DNA from: Azospirillum brasilense
Lineage (GTDB): Bacteria; Pseudomonadota; Alphaproteobacteria; Azospirillales; Azospirillaceae
Direction: 5' to 3'
Length of the DNA: 64,000 nucleotides
Assembly (NCBI RefSeq): GCF_007827795.1
Contig: NZ_VITI01000007.1
Coordinates: forward strand, 1-64,000
In this document: in pieces, positions 1 to 7,363 of the stretch
Numbering within the stretch: the stretch's first letter is position 1
Layout: every line of letters starts with the position of its first letter
Notes under the pieces: generated by a model
The model's database searches: none
What the model saw: the letters and a program-made list of their open reading frames with translations, nothing else
Told to the model about the DNA's origin: nothing
Made by a program: the position numbers and the translations under genes

Positions 1-95
1 TCACACCCTTCTACGGCGCCCTCTTCGTCACCCTCCTCCTCGTCACCTACGTCCCGACCTTCTCCCTCTGGCTGCCCCATCTCCTCATGCGCTGA
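1..95 (+). CDS. TRAP transporter large permease, C-terminal end (partial)
   Basis: The window opens inside a gene read in the frame ending with TGA at 93-95. The visible 30 residues are very hydrophobic and end in the segment VTYVPTFSLWLPHLLMR, which resembles the last transmembrane helix of DctM-type TRAP permeases (typically a Y-x-P motif followed by LWLP and a short tail). DctM forms the channel subunit for Na+-coupled uptake of organic acids together with a periplasmic binding protein and DctQ, which would lie to the left of the window. Only the C-terminus is seen, so substrate and full length cannot be judged. Confidence 0.65.
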   Translation, partial: TPFYGALFVTLLLVTYVPTFSLWLPHLLMR

Positions 96-173
96 CCGGG
101 CGCCCTCACCGCACACAAAGGATACCGCGGGGCGCCCCAATCACCGGGCGCCCCGCTGCAATGGAGACCAATC

Positions 174-851
174 ATGCTGACCGCCGAACTCTGGCCGCAA
201 CTCGTCGCCTTCGGGCAGGTGGTGGCCATCGATCTGGTGCTGGCCGGCGACAACGCCATCGTGGTCGGCATGGCCGCCGCCGCCGTTCCCCAGGAGCAGC
301 GACGCAAGGTCATCATGTGGGGCATCAGCGCCGCGATCGTCCTGCGCATCATCTTCGCGCTGATGACCACGCAGCTTCTCGCCATCATCGGCCTGACGCT
401 GGCCGGCGGCGTGCTGTTGCTCTGGGTCTGCTGGAAGATGTTCCGCGAACTGCGCACCGGCGGGGCGGAGGAGATCACGCCGGAGGAGGCTCTCGACGCC
501 CCCGACGTCCTGCCCGGAACCGCCTCCATCAACGACAACACGGCGGTCGCCGCCGTGGGGACGGCGGCCGTGGGCGCCGCCGTCTGGCAGATCGTGGTGG
601 CCGATGTGTCGATGTCGCTTGACAATGTGCTGGCCGTGGCCGGTGCTGCCAAGGAGCATCCGACCGTGCTTGTGCTCGGCCTGCTGCTCTCGGTGGCGTT
701 GATGGGTGCCGCCGCGAACGTAATTGCACGTGTTCTGCACAAACATCGCTGGATTGGTTGGATCGGTCTTGCGATCATCACTTATGTTGCGCTCGACATG
801 GTCTGGCGGGGCTCGAACGAGGTTCTGGCCCACACGGCCTGGCTCGGCTGA
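174..851 (+). CDS. TerC/YjbE family integral membrane protein
   Basis: A 225-residue polytopic membrane protein. Two repeated motifs typical of the TerC family are visible: DLVLAGDNAIVVGMAAAAVP near residues 20-38 and DVSMSLDNVLAVAGAA near residues 145-160; the paired acidic-Asn (GDN / LDN) sites are the proposed metal-binding positions. Hydrophobic helices fill the rest, with a charged loop near residues 100-120. Members of this family (YjbE, TerC, Alx) are linked to Mn2+ export and to tellurite or alkaline stress. The ATG is preceded by a purine-rich AATGGAGACC stretch. It stands alone between the TRAP fragment and the chemoreceptor gene. Metal specificity cannot be told from sequence. Confidence 0.85.
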   Translation: MLTAELWPQLVAFGQVVAIDLVLAGDNAIVVGMAAAAVPQEQRRKVIMWGISAAIVLRIIFALMTTQLLAIIGLTLAGGVLLLWVCWKMFRELRTGGAEEITPEEALDAPDVLPGTASINDNTAVAAVGTAAVGAAVWQIVVADVSMSLDNVLAVAGAAKEHPTVLVLGLLLSVALMGAAANVIARVLHKHRWIGWIGLAIITYVALDMVWRGSNEVLAHTAWLG

Positions 852-932
852 CGGGAAGTGAGGACAAGGCCTGCCGCGGACGGCGAGCGGCGGCGCCAAG
901 AGAAGCAAGACCGCCGTTGGGGAAGGGATGAC

Positions 933-3131
933 ATGTCCAAACCGTTAGAGATTGCCCAGGATAAGGCGGTGCGCCCAAGCCGGCTGGGGGGCGTTCAGGG
1001 GCGCCTGTTCACCGGTGTCGGCGCCGTGATGTGCTGCACGCTTGTCGCCGTCGGGGTGGCGCTGACCGGATACGCCGGCTTCGGCCGGACGCTCCAGGTC
1101 ATCACCGCGGAGGCCGTACCGTCCGCGCTCGGCGCCCTGCGGGCGGCCCAGCACGCGGGCCGCATCGACGCGCTGGCCCCCGCCTTCCGCTCCGTCTCCA
1201 GCAAGGAGGAGAAGGCGGATCTGGCGGCGCGCATCGCCATGGAGCGGCACGACTTCGAGCGCGAACTGCGCGATCTGGCCGAGCTGGAACAGAGCAGCGC
1301 CAACGCCGCGTCCCACGCCGGCGGACAGTCCGAAACCGCCGCCGCCAGCAGCGCCGCCCAGGCCCTGCTCGCCAACGTCACGCTGCTCGATCAGGCGGCG
1401 GACAAGCGGATCGGGCTGAGCGACCGCCGCGACGCGCTGCTGGAGCAGGTGACCATCGCCACGCGGCGCCTGTCGCAGCTCGTGGCGCCCTGGAAGTCGA
1501 TCCACGGCAGCGGGGTGGACATGCAGCGCGCCGCCTTCCGGGACGACACCCGCCCGGCGGAGGAGCGGCTGCAGGCCGGCGAGGAGTATCTCAAGACCGA
1601 GGAACAGCTCGCCATCGTCCGCGGCATCGACGACGGCGCCAGCACCGTCCGCGGCCTGCTGACCGAAGCCGCCGCCAGCTTCGACGAAAACCGGCTGTCG
1701 ATCATCGAGGCGCAGACGCGCATCCTCGTGACCACGATGACCGCCAACGCCGGACAGCTGCCCGACGCCTCGCGCGAGGCGATGGCCGAACCGCTGAAGG
1801 CGATCGAAACCCTCTCGATCGAGCCGAACGGGCTGCTTCCCACCCGTCTGGCCGAGCTGGAGATCCTGAAGGCGCAGCGGGACCTGCTGACCAACAACCT
1901 CAGCCTGTCCGAAACGCTGTCCATGGCCGTCGTGAACCTCGTGCACACGCAGGAGGGCGCCATCACCACCGCCGCCGAGGTCAGCGAGAAGGCCCTGTCC
2001 AACGGCACGATCCTTCAGATCGGAGTCGGCGTGGTCAGCCTGCTGCTGTCCGCGCTGGTCGCCCTGGTCTTCGTGCGCCGCATGGTGGTGCGCCGCCTGC
2101 TCACCCTCCAGGGCGGGATGGAGCGGATCGCCTCCGGCGATCTCGACGTGACGGTTCCGTCCGGCGGCCGCGACGAGATCTCCGCCATGGCCCGCACGGT
2201 GGAGGTCTTCCGCGAGAACGCCCTCGCCAAGCGCCGGCTGGAGGCCGAGCAGATCGAATCCGCCCGCCGCGCCGAGGAGGACCGCAAGCGCTCCCTGGAA
2301 GAGATCGCCAGCAGCTTCGAGGGGGCGGTCGGCAGCGTGGTCAGCCGCTTCGTGGCGGAATCCACCGAAATGGAGGAAAGCGCCCGCAGCATGTCGGCCA
2401 CGGCGGAGGAGACCAACCGCCTCGCCACCAGCGTCGCCGCCGCGACCGAGCAGACCTCGGCCAACGTGGAGACGGTCGCCGCCGCGTCGGAGCAGCTCAC
2501 CAGCTCCATCGAGGAGATCACCCGCCAGATCACCGAGTCCACCAACATCGTCCGCGAGGCGATGACGCTGGCCGAGCGCGCCAACGGGCAGATCGGCGGC
2601 CTGGCGGACTCCGTGCAAAGCATCGGGCGTGTGGTCGATCTCATCAACGACATCGCCAGCCAGACCAACCTGCTGGCGCTGAACGCCACGATCGAGGCGG
2701 CGCGCGCCGGCGAGGCCGGCAAGGGCTTCGCCGTCGTCGCCAACGAGGTGAAGGCGCTGGCCGCCCAGACCGCCCGCGCCACCGGCGAGATCGCCGCCCA
2801 GGCCGCCGGCATCCAGAGCGCGACCGGCGAGGCCGTGCAGGAGATCCAGGCGGTCGTCCAGGTGGTCACCCGCGTCGGCACCATCGGCGCCACCGTCGCC
2901 GCGGCGGTGGAGCAGCAGAGCGCCGCCACCAAGGAGATCGCCCGCAATGTCCATCAGGCGGCGCTGGGCACCACCGAGGTGACGCAGACCATCGCCGGCG
3001 TCAACGCCGCCGCCGACCGCAGCGGCACCGCCGCCCGCACCCTCCTCGACAAGGCCCACGACCTCGCCGACGGCGCCAACGCGCTCAACCGCGAGCTGTC
3101 CGGCTTCCTCCAGCGCGTCCGCGCGAGCTGA
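933..3131 (+). CDS. Methyl-accepting chemotaxis protein with large periplasmic domain
   Basis: About 732 residues. I chose the ATG at 933 because GGAAGGG sits directly upstream; a longer frame begins at 858. Order of parts: cytoplasmic N-terminus, first membrane helix near residues 25-50, a periplasmic sensor of roughly 300 residues that is mostly helical, second membrane helix near 359-381, HAMP domain, then the signalling coiled coil. The highly conserved hairpin tip is present near residue 578 ([20 protein letters not shown], then [12 protein letters not shown]), so it should bind CheA/CheW. The sensor is too large for a single four-helix bundle and may be a helical bimodular type. No che genes are nearby; this is an orphan receptor whose ligand is unknown. 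A strong hairpin follows the stop. Confidence 0.95.
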   Translation: MSKPLEIAQDKAVRPSRLGGVQGRLFTGVGAVMCCTLVAVGVALTGYAGFGRTLQVITAEAVPSALGALRAAQHAGRIDALAPAFRSVSSKEEKADLAARIAMERHDFERELRDLAELEQSSANAASHAGGQSETAAASSAAQALLANVTLLDQAADKRIGLSDRRDALLEQVTIATRRLSQLVAPWKSIHGSGVDMQRAAFRDDTRPAEERLQAGEEYLKTEEQLAIVRGIDDGASTVRGLLTEAAASFDENRLSIIEAQTRILVTTMTANAGQLPDASREAMAEPLKAIETLSIEPNGLLPTRLAELEILKAQRDLLTNNLSLSETLSMAVVNLVHTQEGAITTAAEVSEKALSNGTILQIGVGVVSLLLSALVALVFVRRMVVRRLLTLQGGMERIASGDLDVTVPSGGRDEISAMARTVEVFRENALAKRRLEAEQIESARRAEEDRKRSLEEIASSFEGAVGSVVSRFVAESTEMEESARSMSATAEETNRLATSVAAATEQTSANVETVAAASEQLTSSIEEITRQITESTNIVREAMTLAERANGQIGGLADSVQSIGRVVDLINDIASQTNLLALNATIEAARAGEAGKGFAVVANEVKALAAQTARATGEIAAQAAGIQSATGEAVQEIQAVVQVVTRVGTIGATVAAAVEQQSAATKEIARNVHQAALGTTEVTQTIAGVNAAADRSGTAARTLLDKAHDLADGANALNRELSGFLQRVRAS

Positions 3132-3137
3132 TGAAGA

Positions 3138-3171
3138 CGCCCTTCCCCGCGGCGGTGCGCGGGGAAGGGCG
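3138..3171. terminator. Intrinsic terminator hairpin after the chemoreceptor gene
   Basis: Perfect 14-bp inverted repeat, CGCCCTTCCCCGCG (3138-3151) and its complement (3158-3171), with a 6-nt loop, followed by TTCCTCCTTT. It begins six bases after the chemoreceptor stop and lies just downstream of the convergent minus-strand gene ending at 3180, so it probably serves both. Confidence 0.8.
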
Positions 3172-3179
3172 TTCCTCCT

Positions 3180-3389
3180 TTACTCCGAAATCACGATCTG
3201 GCGTTCGCGCCCGCCCTTGCCGACGATCTTCAGCACGCGGCGGCCGCGCTCGTCGCGGCTGGATTCGTCCAGCACGACCCGCCCCAGCGCGGCCAGCAGG
3301 TGAAGAAGCTCACTGTTCGAGGCCACGCCGAAGCCCTGACGAAGCTCCGCCAGCAGAATCTCAGTCTCATCGCGCGTCGTCACGGGCAT
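3180..3389 (-). CDS. Small hypothetical protein (69 aa)
   Basis: A 69-residue charged protein with no membrane segment or signal peptide. The N-terminal half (residues 8-40) is predicted helical with regularly spaced Leu, and the C-terminus is rich in Arg/Lys/Gly with a short beta-like end (RVLKIVGKGG, RQIVISE). The ATG is preceded by CCGGAG on the coding strand. It does not match a family I can name; the helix-plus-basic-tail pattern could be DNA or protein binding. It runs convergent to the chemoreceptor gene and shares the terminator at 3138-3171, and is divergent from the unknown gene starting at 3598. Codon usage resembles its neighbours, so it is probably a real gene. Confidence 0.55.
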   Translation of the reverse strand: MPVTTRDETEILLAELRQGFGVASNSELLHLLAALGRVVLDESSRDERGRRVLKIVGKGGRERQIVISE

Positions 3390-3470
3390 GGGCTCCGGTT
3401 ATGGTTGCGGACATCAGCCTGCCGCAGGACGGGCGCCGCTGTCGAGTGGCCTGAAAGCGGAAGACAACGG

Positions 3471-3536
3471 CTTGACAGGCGGCTTGACAGGCGGCTTGAC
3501 AGGCGGCTTGCCAGCGCGCCCTCCGGCCACTACGGT
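3471..3536 (+). promoter_or_regulatory. Tandem 12-bp repeats carrying TTGACA boxes; candidate promoter
   Basis: The unit CTTGACAGGCGG is repeated exactly three times (3471-3506), followed by a fourth degenerate copy (CTTGCCAG). Each exact copy has a perfect sigma-70 -35 hexamer TTGACA (3472, 3484, 3496), and the fourth has TTGCCA at 3508-3513. The last is 17 bp from TACGGT at 3531-3536, a passable -10. This reads as a promoter for the gene at 3598 with extra upstream -35 copies, though the repeat could also be replication slippage of no function. Confidence 0.5.
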
Positions 3537-3597
3537 CACTGCCCATATCGTCGCCCCCGCGCCCAACGGCACCGGCGGGCCAGTCAGGAGAGGCAGC

Positions 3598-4641
3598 ATG
3601 GCAAAGACAGGCAACGGGCGGAACGGCGCGGGCAAGCCGGCGTCCGGAACGTTCGCGGGCACGCCGGCGGACCGCCTGGTCCGCTATTGGCGCAACAGCG
3701 ACCGCCGCTTCGACGAATTGCTCGACGAGACGCTGGACGCGGGTCGCCAAGCGGTCCTGGAAGCCGCGCTGGGCAAACTGCGCGAGGAAGAGCAGCCGGA
3801 ATTCCTCGACGAGGTGGAAACCATCTCCGAGTCCGTCCGCCGCACCGACTCCCAGGGCGACGACATGATCGCAACCCTCTTCTGGCTGGCGGTCGAGGTG
3901 TCCGGCGACCTGTCGCAGCCGCCCGCCGTGGAGACCATCGAAGAGGCGCTGGATTCCACCGGCCTGCTGGAAACCGCCGCCGACACCCGTCTGCTGCCGG
4001 TCTGGCTGGAGCCGGAAGCGCTGGTCTATCTGGAGGCCGCCGACCGCCGCACCCTGCTGTTGCGCATGCTGGAGTCGACAGACGCGGCGCTGAACTTCGT
4101 CCGGGACGGCGATCTGCTGGCCGATCCGGCGGACGCCGGCCCCCGGCTGGTCGGCGTCGTCGGCCTGATCGAGGAGCAGGCGGAGGCCGTCGAGGCCGCC
4201 GGCGAGGACGCGGTTCCCGATTTCCTCGGTCTGGCCCGCGTCGGCGAGGATGGCGAACCCGAACTCGACCCCGCGGAGGAAACCCGCATCCGCGAGGCGC
4301 TGACCCGCTTCACGGCGGCCATCCAGGGAGCCGACCCGCGCGTCCAGCGCTGCGAGCCGGCCGGCGGGCTGAACGACCTTCTCGACCTGATCGCCGAGGC
4401 CGATTGGACGGACAACGGCGAGCTGGCGGAACTCGCCTCCTTCATCGACGTGGCGAGCGACGAGACGGCGGACGCCGTGGTGGACGTGGTGGTGACCAGC
4501 ACCGCGCACGGCCTGTTCGTCCGCGCCTTCAACGCCGACGGGCGGCTGCTGGACGAGCGGGCCTTCACGCTGCAGGGCGACGAGGCCGCCCAGGCCGTCG
4601 CCCTGCTCCAGCAGCGCTGCCGGAGCGTCACGAAGGAGTAA
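3598..4641 (+). CDS. Conserved hypothetical acidic protein (347 aa)
   Basis: A 347-residue, strongly acidic, soluble protein. The frame stays open upstream to 3388, but that part encodes Gly/Ala/Pro-rich sequence including a repeat-derived LTGG run, and the ATG at 3598 has CAGGAG just ahead of it, so I use that start. The body is mainly helical with long runs of Glu/Asp/Ala/Leu; the last third (near residues 285-345) looks like a separate alpha/beta fold. No catalytic motif, signal peptide or membrane segment is visible and I do not recognise the family. It is followed 129 bases later by a small DNA-binding-type gene on the same strand. Confidence 0.7.
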   Translation: MAKTGNGRNGAGKPASGTFAGTPADRLVRYWRNSDRRFDELLDETLDAGRQAVLEAALGKLREEEQPEFLDEVETISESVRRTDSQGDDMIATLFWLAVEVSGDLSQPPAVETIEEALDSTGLLETAADTRLLPVWLEPEALVYLEAADRRTLLLRMLESTDAALNFVRDGDLLADPADAGPRLVGVVGLIEEQAEAVEAAGEDAVPDFLGLARVGEDGEPELDPAEETRIREALTRFTAAIQGADPRVQRCEPAGGLNDLLDLIAEADWTDNGELAELASFIDVASDETADAVVDVVVTSTAHGLFVRAFNADGRLLDERAFTLQGDEAAQAVALLQQRCRSVTKE

Positions 4642-4770
4642 AAAGAGGCGGTTCCCGCGCGTCTTGTGACGGGGCGCCCATTCGCCACCCTGTTGTTCGG
4701 CGCGGAAATCGGGTACACCCCTATTGGCAACCCGGTTTCCTGTCCCCACCCCAGTCTTGGAGCTTCTTCG

Positions 4771-5094
4771 ATGCGCGACCAGTCACTCTCCATCGCCGAG
4801 GCGGCGGCCTGGCTGAAGTGCTCGGAAGCCGAGGTGGAGGAACATGTGCAGGCGGGCCGGCTGCGCGCCGACCGGCTGGAGCCGGCGATCGACCGGATCT
4901 CGCTCAACACCGTCATCGTCCTGGCGGAGAGCCTGCCGGTCGAACGCCGCATCTTCGAGGTGCGCGAGGCCGCCGGACGGATCGAATCCTCCGAATCCCG
5001 CGGCCACTACCCGTCCCGCTCCTCCGGCGGCATGGACCAGCGCCCGCCGGTCGTCGTGGAGCGCCGCCCCTCGCGGTCCTTTACCCCCCGCTGA
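4771..5094 (+). CDS. Small helix-turn-helix (excisionase-like) protein
   Basis: About 107 residues. The first 50 residues (LSIAEAAAWLKCSEAEVEEH, then VQAGRLRADRLE) have the layout of a MerR/excisionase-type winged helix: a helix entering with the pattern ls-eaA-wLg-s, a recognition helix, then a short wing with a G-x-L-x-A motif. The rest is an Arg/Ser/Pro-rich tail that looks disordered. The start at 4771 is taken because the DNA-binding domain begins there; sequence upstream in frame is not protein-like. There are no phage or integron genes around it, so a transcriptional or nucleoid role is more likely than excision. A hairpin terminator follows at 5135. Confidence 0.6.
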   Translation: MRDQSLSIAEAAAWLKCSEAEVEEHVQAGRLRADRLEPAIDRISLNTVIVLAESLPVERRIFEVREAAGRIESSESRGHYPSRSSGGMDQRPPVVVERRPSRSFTPR

Positions 5095-5134
5095 CGGCCC
5101 TCCCGCTGACGGCGTCAGCCGGGGTCCCGGTTTG

Positions 5135-5175
5135 AATCAGTCGCTGCCGGGCGGACAACCCGGCGGCGACTGATT
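5135..5175. terminator. Bidirectional hairpin between convergent genes
   Basis: A 17-bp stem, AATCAGTCGCTGCCGGG (5135-5151) against 5159-5175, with a single G-U wobble and a 7-nt loop. It lies between the stop of the HTH gene (5094) and the stop of the cold-shock gene (5185), so it can end transcription from both sides. There is no long T-run. Confidence 0.65.
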
Positions 5176-5184
5176 CCCGTTGGC

Positions 5185-5811
5185 TCAGACCAGTTCGACG
5201 CGCAGCGCGGTCGGGCCGCCGTCGCTCGGCACGGCGACGAAACGCACGTCCTCGCCGTCGGCCACCACTTCCAGCCCGGACTGGCGCAGGATCGCCCGGT
5301 CGAAATAGACGCCGATGCCCGTCTCGTCGTCCCACGGGTCGATCAGGCCGGATTGGCTGTCCAGATTGTACCAGCGCACGGTTCCGTAGATCATCTCGCC
5401 TGTGGGCACCGGCATCAGGGCCGGGGCAGCCCGCTCGGCGCGCCGCGGCTTGGGTTCGCGAACGGCGGCCGGGGCCGGGCGGACGGCCTGGGGATCGCCG
5501 GCCTCCAGCTGGCGCTGCCGGCGCTGCTTCGGCGCGCGGGCCGGCTTGGCCTCCGCCGGGTCGGCGGGGGTGATGGAATGGATGGCCACGACCTGCGGCC
5601 CCTTCGGGGTTTCGGCGATGTCGCAGACGAGGCCGGTGCCCTCGGTCAGCGACACCTCGCCCAGCGAGGCGAGAACCCGGGAATGCAGAAACGCCTCCCC
5701 GCTTCCGTCGGCGAAGCGGACGAAGCCGAAGCCCTTGTCGGCCTTGTACCATTTGACGACCGCCGTAACCTGCTGCTTTTGCTCTTCGCTCACTCTGGAC
5801 ACTCGATGCAT
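5185..5811 (-). CDS. Double cold-shock-domain protein
   Basis: About 208 residues with two cold-shock domains. The first (near residues 15-72) is canonical, with VVKWYKADKGFGFVRFADG covering the RNP1 motif (K-G-F-G-F) and a recognisable RNP2-like FLH. A Pro/Ala/Arg linker near 75-130 is followed by a second, diverged domain (GTVRWYNLDSQSGLIDPWDD) in which the RNP1 aromatics are largely lost. Two-domain proteins of this layout are common in alphaproteobacteria and bind single-stranded nucleic acid, acting as RNA chaperones or regulators. The start is uncertain: no clear ribosome site precedes the ATG at 5811, the frame is open to 5961, and GTG codons at V4 and V7 are alternatives. Confidence 0.85.
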   Translation of the reverse strand: MHRVSRVSEEQKQQVTAVVKWYKADKGFGFVRFADGSGEAFLHSRVLASLGEVSLTEGTGLVCDIAETPKGPQVVAIHSITPADPAEAKPARAPKQRRQRQLEAGDPQAVRPAPAAVREPKPRRAERAAPALMPVPTGEMIYGTVRWYNLDSQSGLIDPWDDETGIGVYFDRAILRQSGLEVVADGEDVRFVAVPSDGGPTALRVELV

Positions 5812-5967
5812 GGAGGACAACCGGTCCAACAGTGACCGGATTTGTCGATCCGCGCAATGCGGCATCCGTTCGCCGCCCCCGCAATCGCATTTCGCTTTCA
5901 CCCTTCTCCTTTGGGAAAGAGAGGCGTGCCCGGCCGCCGGCCCAACGGACGGCCGCCGCAAAAGAGC

Positions 5968-6017
5968 GGAAAATTTTAAGTAAACGCCTGGAAACGCTCT
6001 TTAAATCCGCTTTAAAA
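5968..6017 (+). promoter_or_regulatory. AT-rich control region upstream of flgE with TTAA-N7-TTAA box
   Basis: The AT-rich island in the 294-base gap before flgE holds two notable elements. GGAAAATTTTAAGT at 5968-5981 recurs exactly, on the other strand, at 44914-44927 upstream of the flagellar regulator gene. TTTAAATCCGCTTTAA at 6000-6015 contains TTAA-N7-TTAA, the spacing of a CtrA-type site, and resembles sites upstream of flgB and flagellin. The second element ends about 90 bp before the flgE ATG. Use as a binding site is inferred from recurrence only. Confidence 0.55.
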
Positions 6018-6105
6018 GCCGCCCTGTACTCTCCCTTTCGAAGTCCATCGCGGAGAATCCCGTGGCTCGCTTCCGGCCCAACCGATTTAGGATGAGGATC
6101 TCCCG

Positions 6106-7338
6106 ATGAGCCTGTTCAGCGCCATGCGGTCCGGTGTGAGCGGCATGTCCGCGCAAAGCTCGCGGATGGCCGCCATTTCGGACAACATCAGCAACTCCGC
6201 CACCATCGGCTACAAGCGCGCCGCGGTCGACTTCTCGACGCTGATGACCTCCTCCGGTGCCACGAGCAACTACGCCGCGGGCGGCGTGCGCTCCAACGTG
6301 CATTATCAGGTGTTGAAGGACGGGACCATCCAGGGCACCCAGTCCGCCACCGACATGGCCATCGAGGGGCGCGGCTTCTTCGTCGTCGCCGACAACGCCG
6401 GCAACACCGGAACCTCGCCCGGCTACGCGCTGACCCGCGCCGGCAGCTTCCTGCCCGACGACCAGGGCTTCCTGCGCAACAGCGCCGGCCAGTATCTCCA
6501 GGCCTGGAAGCTGGGACCGGACGGCAGCCTGCCCGCGGTGAACCGCAGCAGCTTCGACGGGCTGAGCGCCGTCTCCATCGCCGGGCTGGCCTATGGCGGC
6601 AGCAAGACGACGCAGATGAGCTTCGCCGGCAACCTGCCGGCGCAGGCCACGAACGGCACCAGCTTCGACACCTCCACCTCGCTCTACGACGGTCTCGGCA
6701 ACCCGCTCGACGTCACGATGACCTGGACGAAGACGGCCAACCCGAACGAATGGACGCTGTCGGTCACGCCGCCCGCCGGCTACACCGCGACGCTGTCCAC
6801 CAACACCGTCACCTTCGACACCACGGGCGCCAACGCCGGCCTGCCGGCGGGTGCCCTGCCGCAGATCACGCTGACCTCTCCGGCCAACCCGACGCCGGAC
6901 ACCGTCAACGTCACGGTCGGCAACCTGACCCAGCTCAACGGCGATTACGTGCCGCAGTTCATGGGCGACGGCGCGCGCGCGGGCCGCGTCAGCACCGTGG
7001 ACGTCGACAAGGCGGGGACGCTGTGGGCCGTCTACGACAACGGCGCCCGCCAGCCGCTTTATCAGGTGCCGGTCGCCGACGTGGTCAACCCCGGCGGGCT
7101 GGTCCCCCAGGACGGCAACACCTACACGCTGGGCATCGACAGCGGCACGATGACGCTGAGCAACGGCAACAGCGGCACCGCCGGCTCGGTCGCCGGCTAC
7201 GCGCTGGAGCAGTCGAACGTGGACATCGCGGAGGAGCTGGTGTCGCTGATCGAGACGCAGCGCGCCTATTCCTCCAACGCCACGCTGGTGCGCACCGCCG
7301 ACGAGATGGTGGACGAGACCACCCGTCTGAAGCGCTGA
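6106..7338 (+). CDS. flgE: Flagellar hook protein FlgE
   Basis: 410 residues. The N-terminus MSLFSAMRSGVSGMSAQSSR followed by MAAISDNISNSATIGYKR is the classic flagellar basal rod/hook N-terminal domain, and the C-terminus (EELVSLIETQRAYSSNATLV, then RTADEMVDETTRLKR) is the matching FlgE C-terminal coiled-coil region. The middle (residues 120-320) is a Thr/Asn/Gly-rich beta domain as in hook subunits. Hook monomers are exported by the flagellar type III system and polymerise into the universal joint outside the cell. ATG has GAGGATC upstream. It is the first gene of a tightly packed run flgE-flgK-flgL-flgI-flgJ-flgN-like and is probably the operon head, under the AT-rich region before it. Confidence 0.95.
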   Translation: MSLFSAMRSGVSGMSAQSSRMAAISDNISNSATIGYKRAAVDFSTLMTSSGATSNYAAGGVRSNVHYQVLKDGTIQGTQSATDMAIEGRGFFVVADNAGNTGTSPGYALTRAGSFLPDDQGFLRNSAGQYLQAWKLGPDGSLPAVNRSSFDGLSAVSIAGLAYGGSKTTQMSFAGNLPAQATNGTSFDTSTSLYDGLGNPLDVTMTWTKTANPNEWTLSVTPPAGYTATLSTNTVTFDTTGANAGLPAGALPQITLTSPANPTPDTVNVTVGNLTQLNGDYVPQFMGDGARAGRVSTVDVDKAGTLWAVYDNGARQPLYQVPVADVVNPGGLVPQDGNTYTLGIDSGTMTLSNGNSGTAGSVAGYALEQSNVDIAEELVSLIETQRAYSSNATLVRTADEMVDETTRLKR

Positions 7339-7363
7339 CGGAGGGGAAAGGGGATAGCCCGCC

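Noticed and set aside
945..3059. A 700-codon minus-strand frame opposite the chemoreceptor
   Set aside because: Gly/Asp/Leu/Arg-rich antisense of the receptor gene, no protein-like motifs.
4771..5094. A phage or integron remnant suggested by the excisionase-like protein
   Set aside because: No integrase, attachment repeats or other phage genes within several kb; composition matches the neighbours.
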